This document shows, piece after piece, positions 32,904-41,136 of a stretch of 52,260 nt of DNA. This DNA is from Catenulispora pinistramenti (lineage in GTDB: Bacteria; Actinomycetota; Actinomycetes; Streptomycetales; Catenulisporaceae): NCBI RefSeq assembly GCF_018274385.1, contig NZ_JAAFYZ010000054.1, forward strand, positions 1 to 52,260. Reading direction: 5' to 3'. Every line of letters begins with the position of its first letter. Position 1 is the stretch's first letter. The notes beneath the pieces are model-generated. The model ran no database searches and was not told the DNA's origin. It was given only the letters and a program-made list of their open reading frames with translations. Both the position numbers and the translations under genes were made by a program.

Positions 32904-33677
32904 TCAACCGGTCAGATGCGCGGTGTCGTTGAACAGGCGCATGCTGCCGCGCCCGTCCGCGTAGCAGGCGAGGACGGACAGCGAGGCCGCTGAGAGTTCC
33001 ATGGCGTACAGGGCTTCCAGCGGGGCGCCGAGCGCGTCCCGGATCAGGGTTTTGATAGGGGTCACGTGCGAGACGACCAGGACGGTGCGGCGCGCGTACC
33101 GCTCCAGCAGGGCGGCGCGCGCCGCCAGGACCCGCTCGGTCACGGCGTCGAAGGACTCCCCGCCGGGCGGGGCGACGGCCGTGGACGCCAGCCAGGCCCG
33201 GTGCTCGGCGGGCCAGCGTTCGCGCACCTCGGCGAAGCTGTGGCCGTCCCAGAGCCCGAAGTCGGTCTCGCGGAAGCCGGGGTCGAGCTCGACCGGCAGG
33301 CCGACGGCGTCGGCGACGGCTTGCGCGGTCTGCACGGTGCGCTGCAACGGCGAGGCGACGACGGCGTCGATCGCGTGGCCGGCGTGGCCGGCGTCGATAC
33401 CGCCTTGCGCTGCCAGCCGCCGGGCCACGGCGTCGACCTGGCCGAGGCCGACTGCGGACAGCTCCGGGTCGCCGACACCGGAGAAGCGCCGCTCGGCGGT
33501 GAGCGCGGTGGCCCCGTGCCGGAGCAGCACGAGGGTGGTCGGCGGGCCGAGGTCGGGGGCCGGGGACCAGCTCGGCTGGGACCGCGAGTCGGTTCCGACC
33601 CCGCCGACGCCGCCGACATCGCCGCCGGTCGAGCCGCCCGAACCACCTGAACCGCCCGAACCCTCCGCGCGCGCCAT
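32904..33677 (-). CDS. Histidine phosphatase family protein
   Basis: A 257-residue phosphatase of the branch-1 histidine (phosphoglycerate mutase-like) superfamily. The catalytic motif is VLLRHGATALT, with FRETDFGLWDGHSF and the second His in VLVVSHVTPIKTLI. The extra N terminus (GSGGSGGSGGS, GGVGGVG) is a low-complexity Gly/Ser leader of about 45 residues. In other actinobacteria a CobC/RNase HI-phosphatase sits next to the zinc-ribbon and Nif3 genes, as here, but no RNase H domain is present. Eight bases from the zinc-ribbon gene: an operon. Confidence 0.85.
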   Translation of the reverse strand: MARAEGSGGSGGSGGSTGGDVGGVGGVGTDSRSQPSWSPAPDLGPPTTLVLLRHGATALTAERRFSGVGDPELSAVGLGQVDAVARRLAAQGGIDAGHAGHAIDAVVASPLQRTVQTAQAVADAVGLPVELDPGFRETDFGLWDGHSFAEVRERWPAEHRAWLASTAVAPPGGESFDAVTERVLAARAALLERYARRTVLVVSHVTPIKTLIRDALGAPLEALYAMELSAASLSVLACYADGRGSMRLFNDTAHLTG

Positions 33678-33684
33678 CGCCGGA

Positions 33685-34425
33685 CTACAGCCCGGAGTCC
33701 GGGACGCGCACCAGGATGCGACCGCACGCCTCGTGCCGCACGACCTCGTCGGCCGGCTTCGCCTTTATCCCGTTGACCTCGCTGATGTCCAGCTCCAGCT
33801 GGCAGCCCTCGCACCGGCGGCGGCGCAGGGCCGCGGCGCCGACGCCGAACTCGGCCGCGCGGATCCGCTCATAGAGCGCCAGCAGGTCCTCGGGCAGGAC
33901 GCCGGCGATGGTGCCGCGCTCGGCGGTGACCGCGGCGACGTCCCGGTCGACCTCCCCGGTGGCCTTGGCGATGGCGGCGGCCACCTCGTCGCGCCGGGTC
34001 TGCGCCTCGTCGCGCTGGACCGTCATCTCGGTGACCCGGTTCTGCGCGGTCTCGCGCCGCTCCATAACCTCCAGGACCACGTCCTCCAGATCGGACTGGC
34101 GCTTGGCCAGGGTCTCCAGCTCGTGCTGGATGTTCTCCAGGTCCTTGGCCGAGCCGCGGCCGGACTGCAGCATCTGCCGGTCCCGGGCGGCGCGGTTCAC
34201 CACCTGCTCGACGTCGGCCTCGGCCTTCTTCTGCTCGCGCGCCACGTCGCCCTCGGCGGTCTGGGCGGCGATCAGGACGTCGCGCAGGTCCGCCAGGCGC
34301 TGGTCCACCTTCTCGGCCTCGGCCAGCTCCGGCAGGGTGCGGCGCTTGTGCTCCAGCTGCGCCAGCCGGGTGTCCAGACCTTGCAGGTCCAGCAGGCGGA
34401 GTTGGTCGGCGGGGTTCGCGTTCAG
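33685..34425 (-). CDS. Coiled-coil / C4-type zinc-ribbon protein with probable CTG start
   Basis: A 246-residue protein. Most of it is a coiled coil (LRLLDLQGLDTRLAQLEHKR, DLEDVVLEVMERRETAQNRV). The C-terminal zf-RING_7 ribbon reads RRCEGCQLELD, then RHEACGRILVR, where His replaces the usual first Cys of the second pair. Homologues begin at NAxPADQLRLLD, which here follows a CTG at 34425 with GAGAGAGG seven bases upstream. The only upstream ATG (34467) adds 14 residues and lacks a good ribosome-binding site. The neighbour order Nif3 / this / phosphatase is conserved in actinobacteria. Function unknown; possibly a scaffold. Confidence 0.82.
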   Translation of the reverse strand: MNANPADQLRLLDLQGLDTRLAQLEHKRRTLPELAEAEKVDQRLADLRDVLIAAQTAEGDVAREQKKAEADVEQVVNRAARDRQMLQSGRGSAKDLENIQHELETLAKRQSDLEDVVLEVMERRETAQNRVTEMTVQRDEAQTRRDEVAAAIAKATGEVDRDVAAVTAERGTIAGVLPEDLLALYERIRAAEFGVGAAALRRRRCEGCQLELDISEVNGIKAKPADEVVRHEACGRILVRVPDSGL

Positions 34426-34522
34426 GGCAGTGCCTCTCTCTTGACTTGTTTTTCTTGATCTGTACATGTCCGGGTGAATCTGTCCCGGGCTGCTGACCCG
34501 CGGGGCTGCCGGGTCGGCTCGC

Positions 34523-35401
34523 TCAGCGCGAAGGCAGCTGCGCGTCCCAGGGATCGGTGATCAGTGTGGAGACGTATGTCTCGATGTTAGTACCGGTGGC
34601 GGTGGGAGTCCCGGCCGCGGCGACCGCGGAACGCAGCGTTTCAGCCGCGTGCTCCAGCCAGGGCCACTCGCTGGCCCAGTGCGCCACGTCGATCAGCGCC
34701 GGGCCGCCGGCCTCCACGGCCTCGGAGGCCGGGTGGTGGCGCAGGTCGGCGGTGACGTAGACGTCGGCGCCGCTGGCCCGCACGGCGTCGAAGAACGTGT
34801 CGCCGGCCCCGCCGCAGACCGCGACCCGCCGCACCGGCGTCTCGGCGTGCCCGGCGATCCGCAGCCCGCCGGCGGTCGCCGGCAGCGCGGCGGCGACCCG
34901 CGCGGCGAACCGGGCCAGCGGCTCGGCCTCGGCCAGCTCACCGACCCGGCCGATGCCCAGTTCCGGGTTGCCGGCCCGGGCTTCCAGGGGCCGCAGGTCG
35001 TGCAGGTCCAGCGCCCGGGCCAGGGCGTCCGACACGCCGGGGTCGGCGGAATCGGCGTTGGTGTGCGCGGTGAACAGCGCGGTGCCGCCGCGGATCAGCT
35101 GGTGGACCAGGCGGCCCTTGAAGGTGGTCGCCGGGACGCCGTGGACGCCGCGCAGGAACAGCGGGTGGTGGGTGACCAGCAGGTCGGCGCCGCGGTCCAG
35201 GGCCTCCTCGATCACGGCCGCGACCGGGTCGACGGCGAAGCCGACGGTGCGGACCGGCGCGTCCGGGTCGCCGCAGACCAGCCCGACCGCGTCCCACGGC
35301 TCGGCCCAGGTGGGGTCGTAGACCCGCTCCAGGATCGCGACGACGTCGCGCAGGGTCGGCGCGGGAGCGGCTGCGGCGGGCGCGGCGTCGGACTGTGGCA
35401 T
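34523..35401 (-). CDS. Nif3-like dinuclear metal centre protein (DUF34)
   Basis: A 292-residue NIF3-family protein. Metal-site motifs are visible: LLVTHHPLFLRGV (HH), FTAHTNAD, and near the C terminus DVYVTADLRHHPASEAVEAG and ALIDVAHWASEWPWLEHAAE. Length is right for the short form without the inserted PII-like domain. The family binds two metals and has been linked to GTP-cyclohydrolase-like or metal-chaperone roles; the true substrate is not settled. It leads the operon with the zinc-ribbon and phosphatase genes and is divergent from an oxidoreductase. Confidence 0.9.
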   Translation of the reverse strand: MPQSDAAPAAAAPAPTLRDVVAILERVYDPTWAEPWDAVGLVCGDPDAPVRTVGFAVDPVAAVIEEALDRGADLLVTHHPLFLRGVHGVPATTFKGRLVHQLIRGGTALFTAHTNADSADPGVSDALARALDLHDLRPLEARAGNPELGIGRVGELAEAEPLARFAARVAAALPATAGGLRIAGHAETPVRRVAVCGGAGDTFFDAVRASGADVYVTADLRHHPASEAVEAGGPALIDVAHWASEWPWLEHAAETLRSAVAAAGTPTATGTNIETYVSTLITDPWDAQLPSR

Positions 35402-35523
35402 GCCCAGTAGGCTACCGGCCCGCGCCGGCCGTCCCCGTTTGACCGACCCGGCTCGCGCCCGGGCGCCTCCGGCCGCAGATTCGTCTCAAGGGTGTGACGC
35501 GGCGAAGGACCTGGGAGGCACAG

Positions 35524-36447
35524 ATGCGCGCGGTCGGTGTGAAGGACTACGGGGCCACGCCCGAACTACTGGACCTGCCCAAGCCCGCCGCCGGCCCGGG
35601 ACAGGTGCTGGTCCGCGTCGAGGCCGCCGGCGTGAACCCGGTGGACCTGGCCATCGCCGCCGGCGCCTTCGGCCGCCCGCCGCTGCCGCTGATCCTGGGC
35701 GTCGACTTCGCCGGCCGGGTCGAGAACGTCGGCTCCGGCGTCACCCGCTACTCCCCCGGCGACCCGGTCTTCGGCCGCGCCGCCGGCACCTACGCCGAGT
35801 ACGTGGTCGTCGACGAGACCGGCCCGGTGGTCGCGGCCCCGGACGCCGTGGAACTCAAGACCGCGGCCGCCCTGCCCACCGCCGGCATGACCGCCCTGGG
35901 CATCCTGGACGCCGCCGAGGTCCGCGGCGGCGAGAGCCTGCTGCTGATCGGCGCCGCCGGCGGCGTCGGCACCTTCCTCACCCAGCTGGCCGCGGCCCGC
36001 GACGCCCGTGTACTCGCCGTGACCCGCGGCGACGAACGCGTGCGCCTGGGCCTGTTCGGCGCGGCGGTGACCGTCGACGCCACGACCCAGGACGTCGCCC
36101 GCCAGGTCCGGGACGAGCAGTATCCGCAGGGCGTGGACGTACTCGTGGACCTGGTCTCGGCCGACCCGGAAGCCTTCGAGGCCAACAAGAGCATGGTCCA
36201 CGACGGCGGCGTGGCGGTCAGCACTCGCGGCGCGACGCGCGAGCACGGCAAGGTGCAATCGGGGGTCGAGGAGCTGGCGTTCGTCGTGCGGCCGTCCGCC
36301 GAACTGCTGACGGCGCTGGCCAAGGAGGTGGACGGCGGATCGCTGCGGGTGTTCGTGGAGGCGGAGGTGCCGCTGGCGGAGGCGGCGGGAGCGGTGGCTC
36401 GGGTCGCCGGGGGCGGGGCTCGGGGGAAGACGATTGTGAAGCCCTGA
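35524..36447 (+). CDS. NADP-dependent medium-chain oxidoreductase (quinone reductase-like)
   Basis: A 307-residue zinc-independent MDR protein. GroES-like part: VLVRVEAAGVNPVDLAIAAG, LGVDFAGRVENVGSGV. Cofactor-binding part: LLLIGAAGGVGTFLTQLAAA (AxxGGVG). The C terminus has VDGGSLRVFVEAEVPLAEAA. No structural or catalytic zinc Cys set is present, so a quinone or enone reductase is likely. ATG at 35524 has GGGAGG five bases upstream. Confidence 0.88.
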   Translation: MRAVGVKDYGATPELLDLPKPAAGPGQVLVRVEAAGVNPVDLAIAAGAFGRPPLPLILGVDFAGRVENVGSGVTRYSPGDPVFGRAAGTYAEYVVVDETGPVVAAPDAVELKTAAALPTAGMTALGILDAAEVRGGESLLLIGAAGGVGTFLTQLAAARDARVLAVTRGDERVRLGLFGAAVTVDATTQDVARQVRDEQYPQGVDVLVDLVSADPEAFEANKSMVHDGGVAVSTRGATREHGKVQSGVEELAFVVRPSAELLTALAKEVDGGSLRVFVEAEVPLAEAAGAVARVAGGGARGKTIVKP

Positions 36448-36598
36448 GACCGACCCCCACAGGGTCTGCCGAACTTCCCGATCGTCTCGGCCGACGCGCC
36501 TTCGTAGCGTGTGACGGCACCGAGTCCTCCGCTCAGCGCCGCCACCAACCGCTACTACCAACCACTACCGCTACCGGCACTGCTACCGGTACCGCCTA

Positions 36599-37267
36599 CT
36601 ACTGCACGTGCCCGCACTCCGGGCAGAACTTCGACCCGGCCGGCACCGTCGACCCGCAACCGCCGCACGCCCGGTCCTCGGGGCTCTGCTTCGCGCCGCA
36701 CTCCGGGCAGAACTTCGCGCCGTGCGTCTCGTGCCCGCAGGCCAGGCAGACCAGCTGCTTCTGCGTGGTCACGTCCACCTCGGCGGCCATCGTGGCGCCG
36801 ACGTCGCGGGCGCGCATCGTGGCGGCGTCGACCAGGCCGTGGGTGCGTGCGGACTCGACTTCGGCGGCGAGGTCCGGCGCGCAGTTCGTGCACAGCCCGC
36901 GCTCGGGGCTGTAGCAGCGCACGCAGACGTAGGACGAGCAGCGTCCGCAGCGGTTGAAGTGCTTCTCGGCGGAGACGATCGCCTCCTTGAACGACGCGTC
37001 GCGCGCCTTGTGCCAGCCGCTCTCGACCAGCCCGTCGACGCCGTTGGCGACGTCCCAGCCGATCGAGGACGTGGCCCCGTGCGCCATGTTGGCGGCGCGC
37101 CGGATCCAGCCCGCGGCGCGCGCGGCCTTGTACGGCTCGAAGCCGCTGCGCCAGGTGTCGTTACAACGCTGGCAGTAGAACTCGAACTCGAATCCGGCAT
37201 CGTTGCCGTACTGGTTGGAGAAGTCGCGGTGGTTGTTGCTGAACCACAGCGTGTCTGTCTCGGCCAT
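36599..37267 (-). CDS. Multi-zinc-ribbon protein
   Basis: A 222-residue cytoplasmic protein. The N-terminal half has FYCQRCNDTWRSGFEPYKAA and then two Cys pairs (RCGRCSSYVCVRCYSPERG, LCTNCAPD). The C-terminal half has three zinc-ribbon knuckles: VCLACGHETHGAKFCPECGA, ACGGCGSTVPAGSKFCPECG. It resembles double-zinc-ribbon proteins of unknown function. ATG at 37267 matches the beginning of recognisable sequence. It lies between the oxidoreductase (convergent) and the SDR/ADH operon. Confidence 0.82.
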   Translation of the reverse strand: MAETDTLWFSNNHRDFSNQYGNDAGFEFEFYCQRCNDTWRSGFEPYKAARAAGWIRRAANMAHGATSSIGWDVANGVDGLVESGWHKARDASFKEAIVSAEKHFNRCGRCSSYVCVRCYSPERGLCTNCAPDLAAEVESARTHGLVDAATMRARDVGATMAAEVDVTTQKQLVCLACGHETHGAKFCPECGAKQSPEDRACGGCGSTVPAGSKFCPECGHVQ

Positions 37268-37313
37268 TGCCCGAACCCCCAAGTGATATTGGCCTAGGGG
37301 GTCAGGATAAAGG

Positions 37314-38228
37314 TCACGGCCGACGCATCGACAACACGTCCGTGGCGCTGAAATTTTCATGGGGGATCTTGGCGTCGAAGTAGGGTCCGAGGGCCGTTTC
37401 GAGCTCGGCGACGGTGAATGTCTCCTGCTCAGAGTCCCAGCGTTCCTCGACCACCGGGCGCCGCATCAGAATCACCATGCCGCCGTGCACGACGAAGACC
37501 TGTCCGTTCACCTTGTCAGCGGCCGGGGAGACGAGGTAGGCGACCAGCGGGGCGACGTGCTCGACGGCCAGCGGGTCCATGCCCTCGGCCGGCGCCTCGA
37601 AGCCGGCGAACACGTCCTCGGTCATCTTCGTCCGCGCGCGGGGGCAGATCGCGTTGGCCCGCACGCCGTAACGCGCGCAGCCGTTGGCCGTGGCCGTGGT
37701 CAGCCCGACGATCGCCGCCTTGGCCGCCGCGTAGTTGGCCTGCCCGGCGGCCCCGGCGAGGAACGCCTCCGAGGAGGTGTTGACGATGCGTCCGTAGACC
37801 GGTCCGCCCGACGCCTTCGACTGCTCGCGCCAGTGCGCCGTGGCGTGCCGGGTCAGCGCGAAGTGGCCCTTGGCGTGCACCCGCAGCACGTCGTCCCACT
37901 CCTGCTCGGTCATGGAGAACACCATGCGGTCGCGCAGGATCCCGGCGTTGTTGACCAGGATGTCCAGCGCGCCGAAGGTGTCGATCGCCAGCTTCGTCAG
38001 CGACTCCGCATACAAGAAGTCTGAGACGTCGCCGCTGGAGGCGACGGCCTGGCCGCCGTCTTTCACGATGTCGGCGGCGCTCTGTTCGGCGCCGGCCGGG
38101 TCGAAGTCGTTCACCACGACCGCGGCGCCGTGCCGGGCCAGTTCCAGCGCTTCGGCGCGGCCGAGTCCGCGGCCCGCGCCGGTGACGATCGCGGCGCGGC
38201 CGGTCAGGGATGGCTGATTTCTCTCCAT
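37314..38228 (-). CDS. SDR family dehydrogenase (3-hydroxyacyl-CoA type)
   Basis: A 304-residue classical SDR. Cofactor motif is VTGAGRGLGRAEAL, then DILVNNAG and the active site NTSSEAFLAGAAGQANYAAA with K (Ser, YxxxK). The C-terminal extension past VFVVHGGMVILMRRP, ending LSMRRP, is like the (3R)-hydroxyacyl-CoA dehydrogenases of steroid side-chain and fatty-acid degradation. It is the last gene of the hydratase / ADH / SDR operon, six bases from the ADH stop. Confidence 0.88.
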   Translation of the reverse strand: MERNQPSLTGRAAIVTGAGRGLGRAEALELARHGAAVVVNDFDPAGAEQSAADIVKDGGQAVASSGDVSDFLYAESLTKLAIDTFGALDILVNNAGILRDRMVFSMTEQEWDDVLRVHAKGHFALTRHATAHWREQSKASGGPVYGRIVNTSSEAFLAGAAGQANYAAAKAAIVGLTTATANGCARYGVRANAICPRARTKMTEDVFAGFEAPAEGMDPLAVEHVAPLVAYLVSPAADKVNGQVFVVHGGMVILMRRPVVEERWDSEQETFTVAELETALGPYFDAKIPHENFSATDVLSMRRP

Positions 38229-38234
38229 GTCAGA

Positions 38235-39314
38235 TCAGACCTCGATGATCGTCCGGATCGCCGCGCCGGTGCGCAGCAGTTCCAGGGCTTGGTTGATGTC
38301 GTCGAGCTTGAGCCGCGCGGTGATCATGCCCTCCAGGTCCAGCCGCCCGGCCCGCCACAGCGCGATCAGCCGGCCGTACTCCTGGCGCGGGTCGGCGCCG
38401 CCGTAGTAGGAGCCGAGGATCTTCTTGTTGTCGAAGAAGAGCTGGAACATGTTGAAGTCGACGCTGTCGTCGTTCTTGCCCGCGCCGACGACCGTGACGG
38501 TGCCGCCCCGGCGGGTCAGGCCGTAGGCCTGCTTCACCAACGCCGAGCGGCCGACCACCTCGAAGACGTAGTCGAACCCTGCTTTACCGGTCACCTCGGC
38601 CTTGGCCGCGTCGGCGTCCTCGGGCTTGACGGCCCTGGTGGCGCCGAAGCGGAGCGCGGCCTCGTGCTTGCTCTCCACCGGGTCGATGGCGACGATCTCG
38701 GCCGCCCCGGCGATCCGCGCGCCCTGGATCACGCTGATCCCGACGCCGCCGGCGCCGATCACCGCGACCGAGGAGCCCGGCTGCACCTGTGCGGTGTTGA
38801 CGACCGCGCCGACACCGGTGGTGACGCCGCAGCCGATCAGCGCGGCGATCTCATACGGCACATCGTCCGGGATCTTCACAGCACACTGCCACGGCACCAC
38901 CATCTCCTCGGCGAAGGTGCCGTTGCCGGCGAAGCCGTAGACGTCGGCACCGTCGACCTTGAAGTGCGGCGTCATCGTCATGCCGAAGAAGATGTTCACG
39001 CACAGGTTGCCCTGGCCGCCGCGGCAGTGGGAGCAGTCGCCGCACGGCGGGTTCCAGCACACGATGACGTGGTCCCCGACCGCCACCTTGTCGACGCCCT
39101 CGCCGACCGCGACCACCTCGCCCGCGCCCTCGTGGCCCGGGACGAAGGGGATCGGCTGCGGCAGCACTCCGGTCATCGCCGACAGGTCCGAGTGGCACAC
39201 GCCGGTGGCGTGGATGCGGATCCGCACCTCGCCCGGGCCCGGATCGGCGAGCGTGACGTCGTCGCGGACTTCCAGGGTCGGGTTGCCGGTGTCGAACAGG
39301 ACTGCTGCGCGCAT
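38235..39314 (-). CDS. Zinc-dependent alcohol dehydrogenase (class III-like)
   Basis: A 359-residue medium-chain ADH. Catalytic zinc site: GVCHSDL and GHEGAGEV. Structural zinc Cys set: CGDCSHCRGGQGNLC. Cofactor motif: VAVIGAGGVGISVIQGARIA. Features such as FGMTMTPHFKVDG and FNMFQLFFDNKKILGSYYGG resemble mycothiol-dependent or NDMA-type actinobacterial ADHs. Middle gene of the operon. Probable substrate is an alcohol or aldehyde from steroid or lipid breakdown (inference). Confidence 0.9.
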   Translation of the reverse strand: MRAAVLFDTGNPTLEVRDDVTLADPGPGEVRIRIHATGVCHSDLSAMTGVLPQPIPFVPGHEGAGEVVAVGEGVDKVAVGDHVIVCWNPPCGDCSHCRGGQGNLCVNIFFGMTMTPHFKVDGADVYGFAGNGTFAEEMVVPWQCAVKIPDDVPYEIAALIGCGVTTGVGAVVNTAQVQPGSSVAVIGAGGVGISVIQGARIAGAAEIVAIDPVESKHEAALRFGATRAVKPEDADAAKAEVTGKAGFDYVFEVVGRSALVKQAYGLTRRGGTVTVVGAGKNDDSVDFNMFQLFFDNKKILGSYYGGADPRQEYGRLIALWRAGRLDLEGMITARLKLDDINQALELLRTGAAIRTIIEV

Positions 39315-39376
39315 GAGGGGATCCCTGTCTTTGTCTGTCTAGCTTTTTCGGCCTGTCCCGACCTCTGGAGGTGGGA

Positions 39377-40234
39377 CTAGACCTTGTAGGTCAGCACGGT
39401 GTTCGCCAGCACCACGGCATCGTCACGTTCGGCCGAGGTGGAGACCACGTCCACCCGCCCGGCGCCGTCGTCCCACATCTTCACCCGCATCGTCTCGCCG
39501 GGGAAGAAGACCCCTGCGAAGCGTGTCGAGTACTCCGTCACCCGGGTGACGTCACCGCCGAGGACCGTGTCCACCACGGCCTTGCAGGTGATGCCGTAGG
39601 AGCACAGACCGTGCAGGATCGGGCGGTCGAAGCCGGCCATCGCCGCGAACTCCGGGTCGGCGTGCAGCGGGTTCCAGTCGCCGGAGAGCCGGTAGATGAG
39701 CGCCAGCTGTTCCAGCGTCTTGACCTCTACTACGTGATCGGGCTCGCGGTCGGGGGTGCTGTCCACGGCCGAGGGCCCGCGCTCGCCGCCGAACCCGCCC
39801 TCGCCGCGCACGAAGATCTGTGAGTGGTTGGTCCAGATCGGCCCGTCGGCGTCGGCGATCACGCTCTCGGTCCGGATCACCGCGGCCTTGCCCTTGTCCC
39901 AGATGTCGGTGACGCGCGCGGTCGCCGTGGCCTGGCCGGTGGCCGGGATGGCGCGGTGCACGGTGATCGACTGGCCGCCGTGCAGGATGTTGACCAACTG
40001 GATGTCGATGCCCGGGTTCTCGAACAGCGAGAAGCCGAGCGCGCCGCCGGCCACCACCGCGAACGTCGGCAGGACCGACAGGTCCTTCTCGTAGACGTAG
40101 GCCAGCTCCGCCGGGTCGGTCGCCGGGACGCCCGCGCCCAGGCCCAGGTGGTAGAGCTGGACGTCCTTGGGGCTCCAGGCCAGCTCGACGCTGGTGGCCG
40201 GGGCGGCCAGGGCCTTGTCGGGGTCGATGGGCAT
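39377..40234 (-). CDS. MaoC-type double-hotdog enoyl-CoA hydratase
   Basis: A 285-residue double-hotdog hydratase 2. The C-terminal half has the catalytic motif YRLSGDWNPLHADPEFAAMA (Asp and His) and GFDRPILHGLCSYG. The N-terminal half is the degenerate hotdog (VQLYHLGLGAGVPATDPAEL, AVVAGGALGFSLF). It hydrates trans-2-enoyl-CoA to the (3R)-hydroxyacyl-CoA. It leads the operon with ADH and SDR genes, 62 bases from the next gene, and is divergent from a thioesterase across a KstR-like box. Confidence 0.9.
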   Translation of the reverse strand: MPIDPDKALAAPATSVELAWSPKDVQLYHLGLGAGVPATDPAELAYVYEKDLSVLPTFAVVAGGALGFSLFENPGIDIQLVNILHGGQSITVHRAIPATGQATATARVTDIWDKGKAAVIRTESVIADADGPIWTNHSQIFVRGEGGFGGERGPSAVDSTPDREPDHVVEVKTLEQLALIYRLSGDWNPLHADPEFAAMAGFDRPILHGLCSYGITCKAVVDTVLGGDVTRVTEYSTRFAGVFFPGETMRVKMWDDGAGRVDVVSTSAERDDAVVLANTVLTYKV

Positions 40235-40304
40235 GGGCGCCGGTCCCTTCGGTGGTGCGGGCTGGTCGGATTCCGCTGATCGAACATCACTGTTGTCGGC
40301 AAAC

Positions 40305-40318
40305 TAGAACACGTTACT
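40305..40318. promoter_or_regulatory. KstR-like operator
   Basis: TAGAACACGTTACT matches the KstR motif TnnAACnnGTTnnA except for the last base. It lies in the divergent region between the hydratase operon (start 40234) and the thioesterase (start 40366). KstR is a TetR-type repressor of cholesterol catabolism in mycolic-acid actinomycetes. KstR itself is not seen in this window. Confidence 0.65.
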
Positions 40319-40365
40319 GTCGGATGCAATGGCCACTGCCCACCGACGACGGGGAGACACCTCGC

Positions 40366-41136
40366 ATGACCGAAGCGGCACCGAAAGGCGACGTCAGGCG
40401 CGCCTGGCTGGACGAGGACGAGGCGAATCTGTCGGCGGCGCGGATCGCCAAGCACCGACTGGTGGAGCAGGTGCGGCGGTTGGTGGACGCGACGTTCCAG
40501 CTGGACACCGGGGACGCCGACTACGGTCCTCGCCGGGACGGGGCGCCGGCCTGGGAGGACGCCGGACTGTCCGGCGCGACCGACACCGACCGCGCCGCGG
40601 AGTTCATGGCCCTGGCCGCCGAGGCCGAGGCACTGGCCCACCGCATCGGCGAGCTGCCCCGCATCCCCCGCGCCGAGGTCGACGGCGTCGACACCAGTCT
40701 GGCCCGCCGCCACGACACCCTTCTGGTGGAACGCTCGACCATCAACGGCCGCGGCAACCCGCTGGCGCCGCCGGTACGGATGTGGGCCGACGGCGACGTG
40801 ATCCGCGGCGAGGCGTACTTCACCGCGCCGTACGAGGGACCGGCCGGGCGGGTGCACGGCGCGTGGGTGGCAGCGTGCTTCGACGAGCTCCTGGGCTGCG
40901 CGCAGGGAGCGTCGGGGGCGTTCGGCTATACGGGGACCCTGACGATCACGCTGCGCCGGGCCACGCCGCTGTACACGAAGATCACGTACGAGGCCGGGTT
41001 CTCGCACCGCGAAGGCCGCAAGATCCACGGCTGGGGGCGCTGCTATGCCGACGGGGTGTTGACCGCCGAGGCGTCCGGCGTCTTCGTCGTGCCCTCCGCC
41101 GGGCGGATCGGACATGGGACGCCGCCGCCAGGGTAA
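40366..41136 (+). CDS. PaaI-like hotdog thioesterase
   Basis: A 256-residue acyl-CoA thioesterase-like protein. The hotdog core lies in the C-terminal half: GEAYFTAPYEGPAGRVHGAW, VAACFDELLGCAQG, GYTGTLTITLRRATPLYTKI, AGFSHREGRKIHGWGRCYAD and GVLTAEASGVFV. GRVHGxxVA holds the usual catalytic helix. ATG at 40366 has GGGGAG about ten bases upstream; an ATG at 40324 is less likely. The 3' end overlaps the convergent TetR gene by 94 bases. Likely co-regulated with the divergent hydratase operon. Confidence 0.86.
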   Translation: MTEAAPKGDVRRAWLDEDEANLSAARIAKHRLVEQVRRLVDATFQLDTGDADYGPRRDGAPAWEDAGLSGATDTDRAAEFMALAAEAEALAHRIGELPRIPRAEVDGVDTSLARRHDTLLVERSTINGRGNPLAPPVRMWADGDVIRGEAYFTAPYEGPAGRVHGAWVAACFDELLGCAQGASGAFGYTGTLTITLRRATPLYTKITYEAGFSHREGRKIHGWGRCYADGVLTAEASGVFVVPSAGRIGHGTPPPG

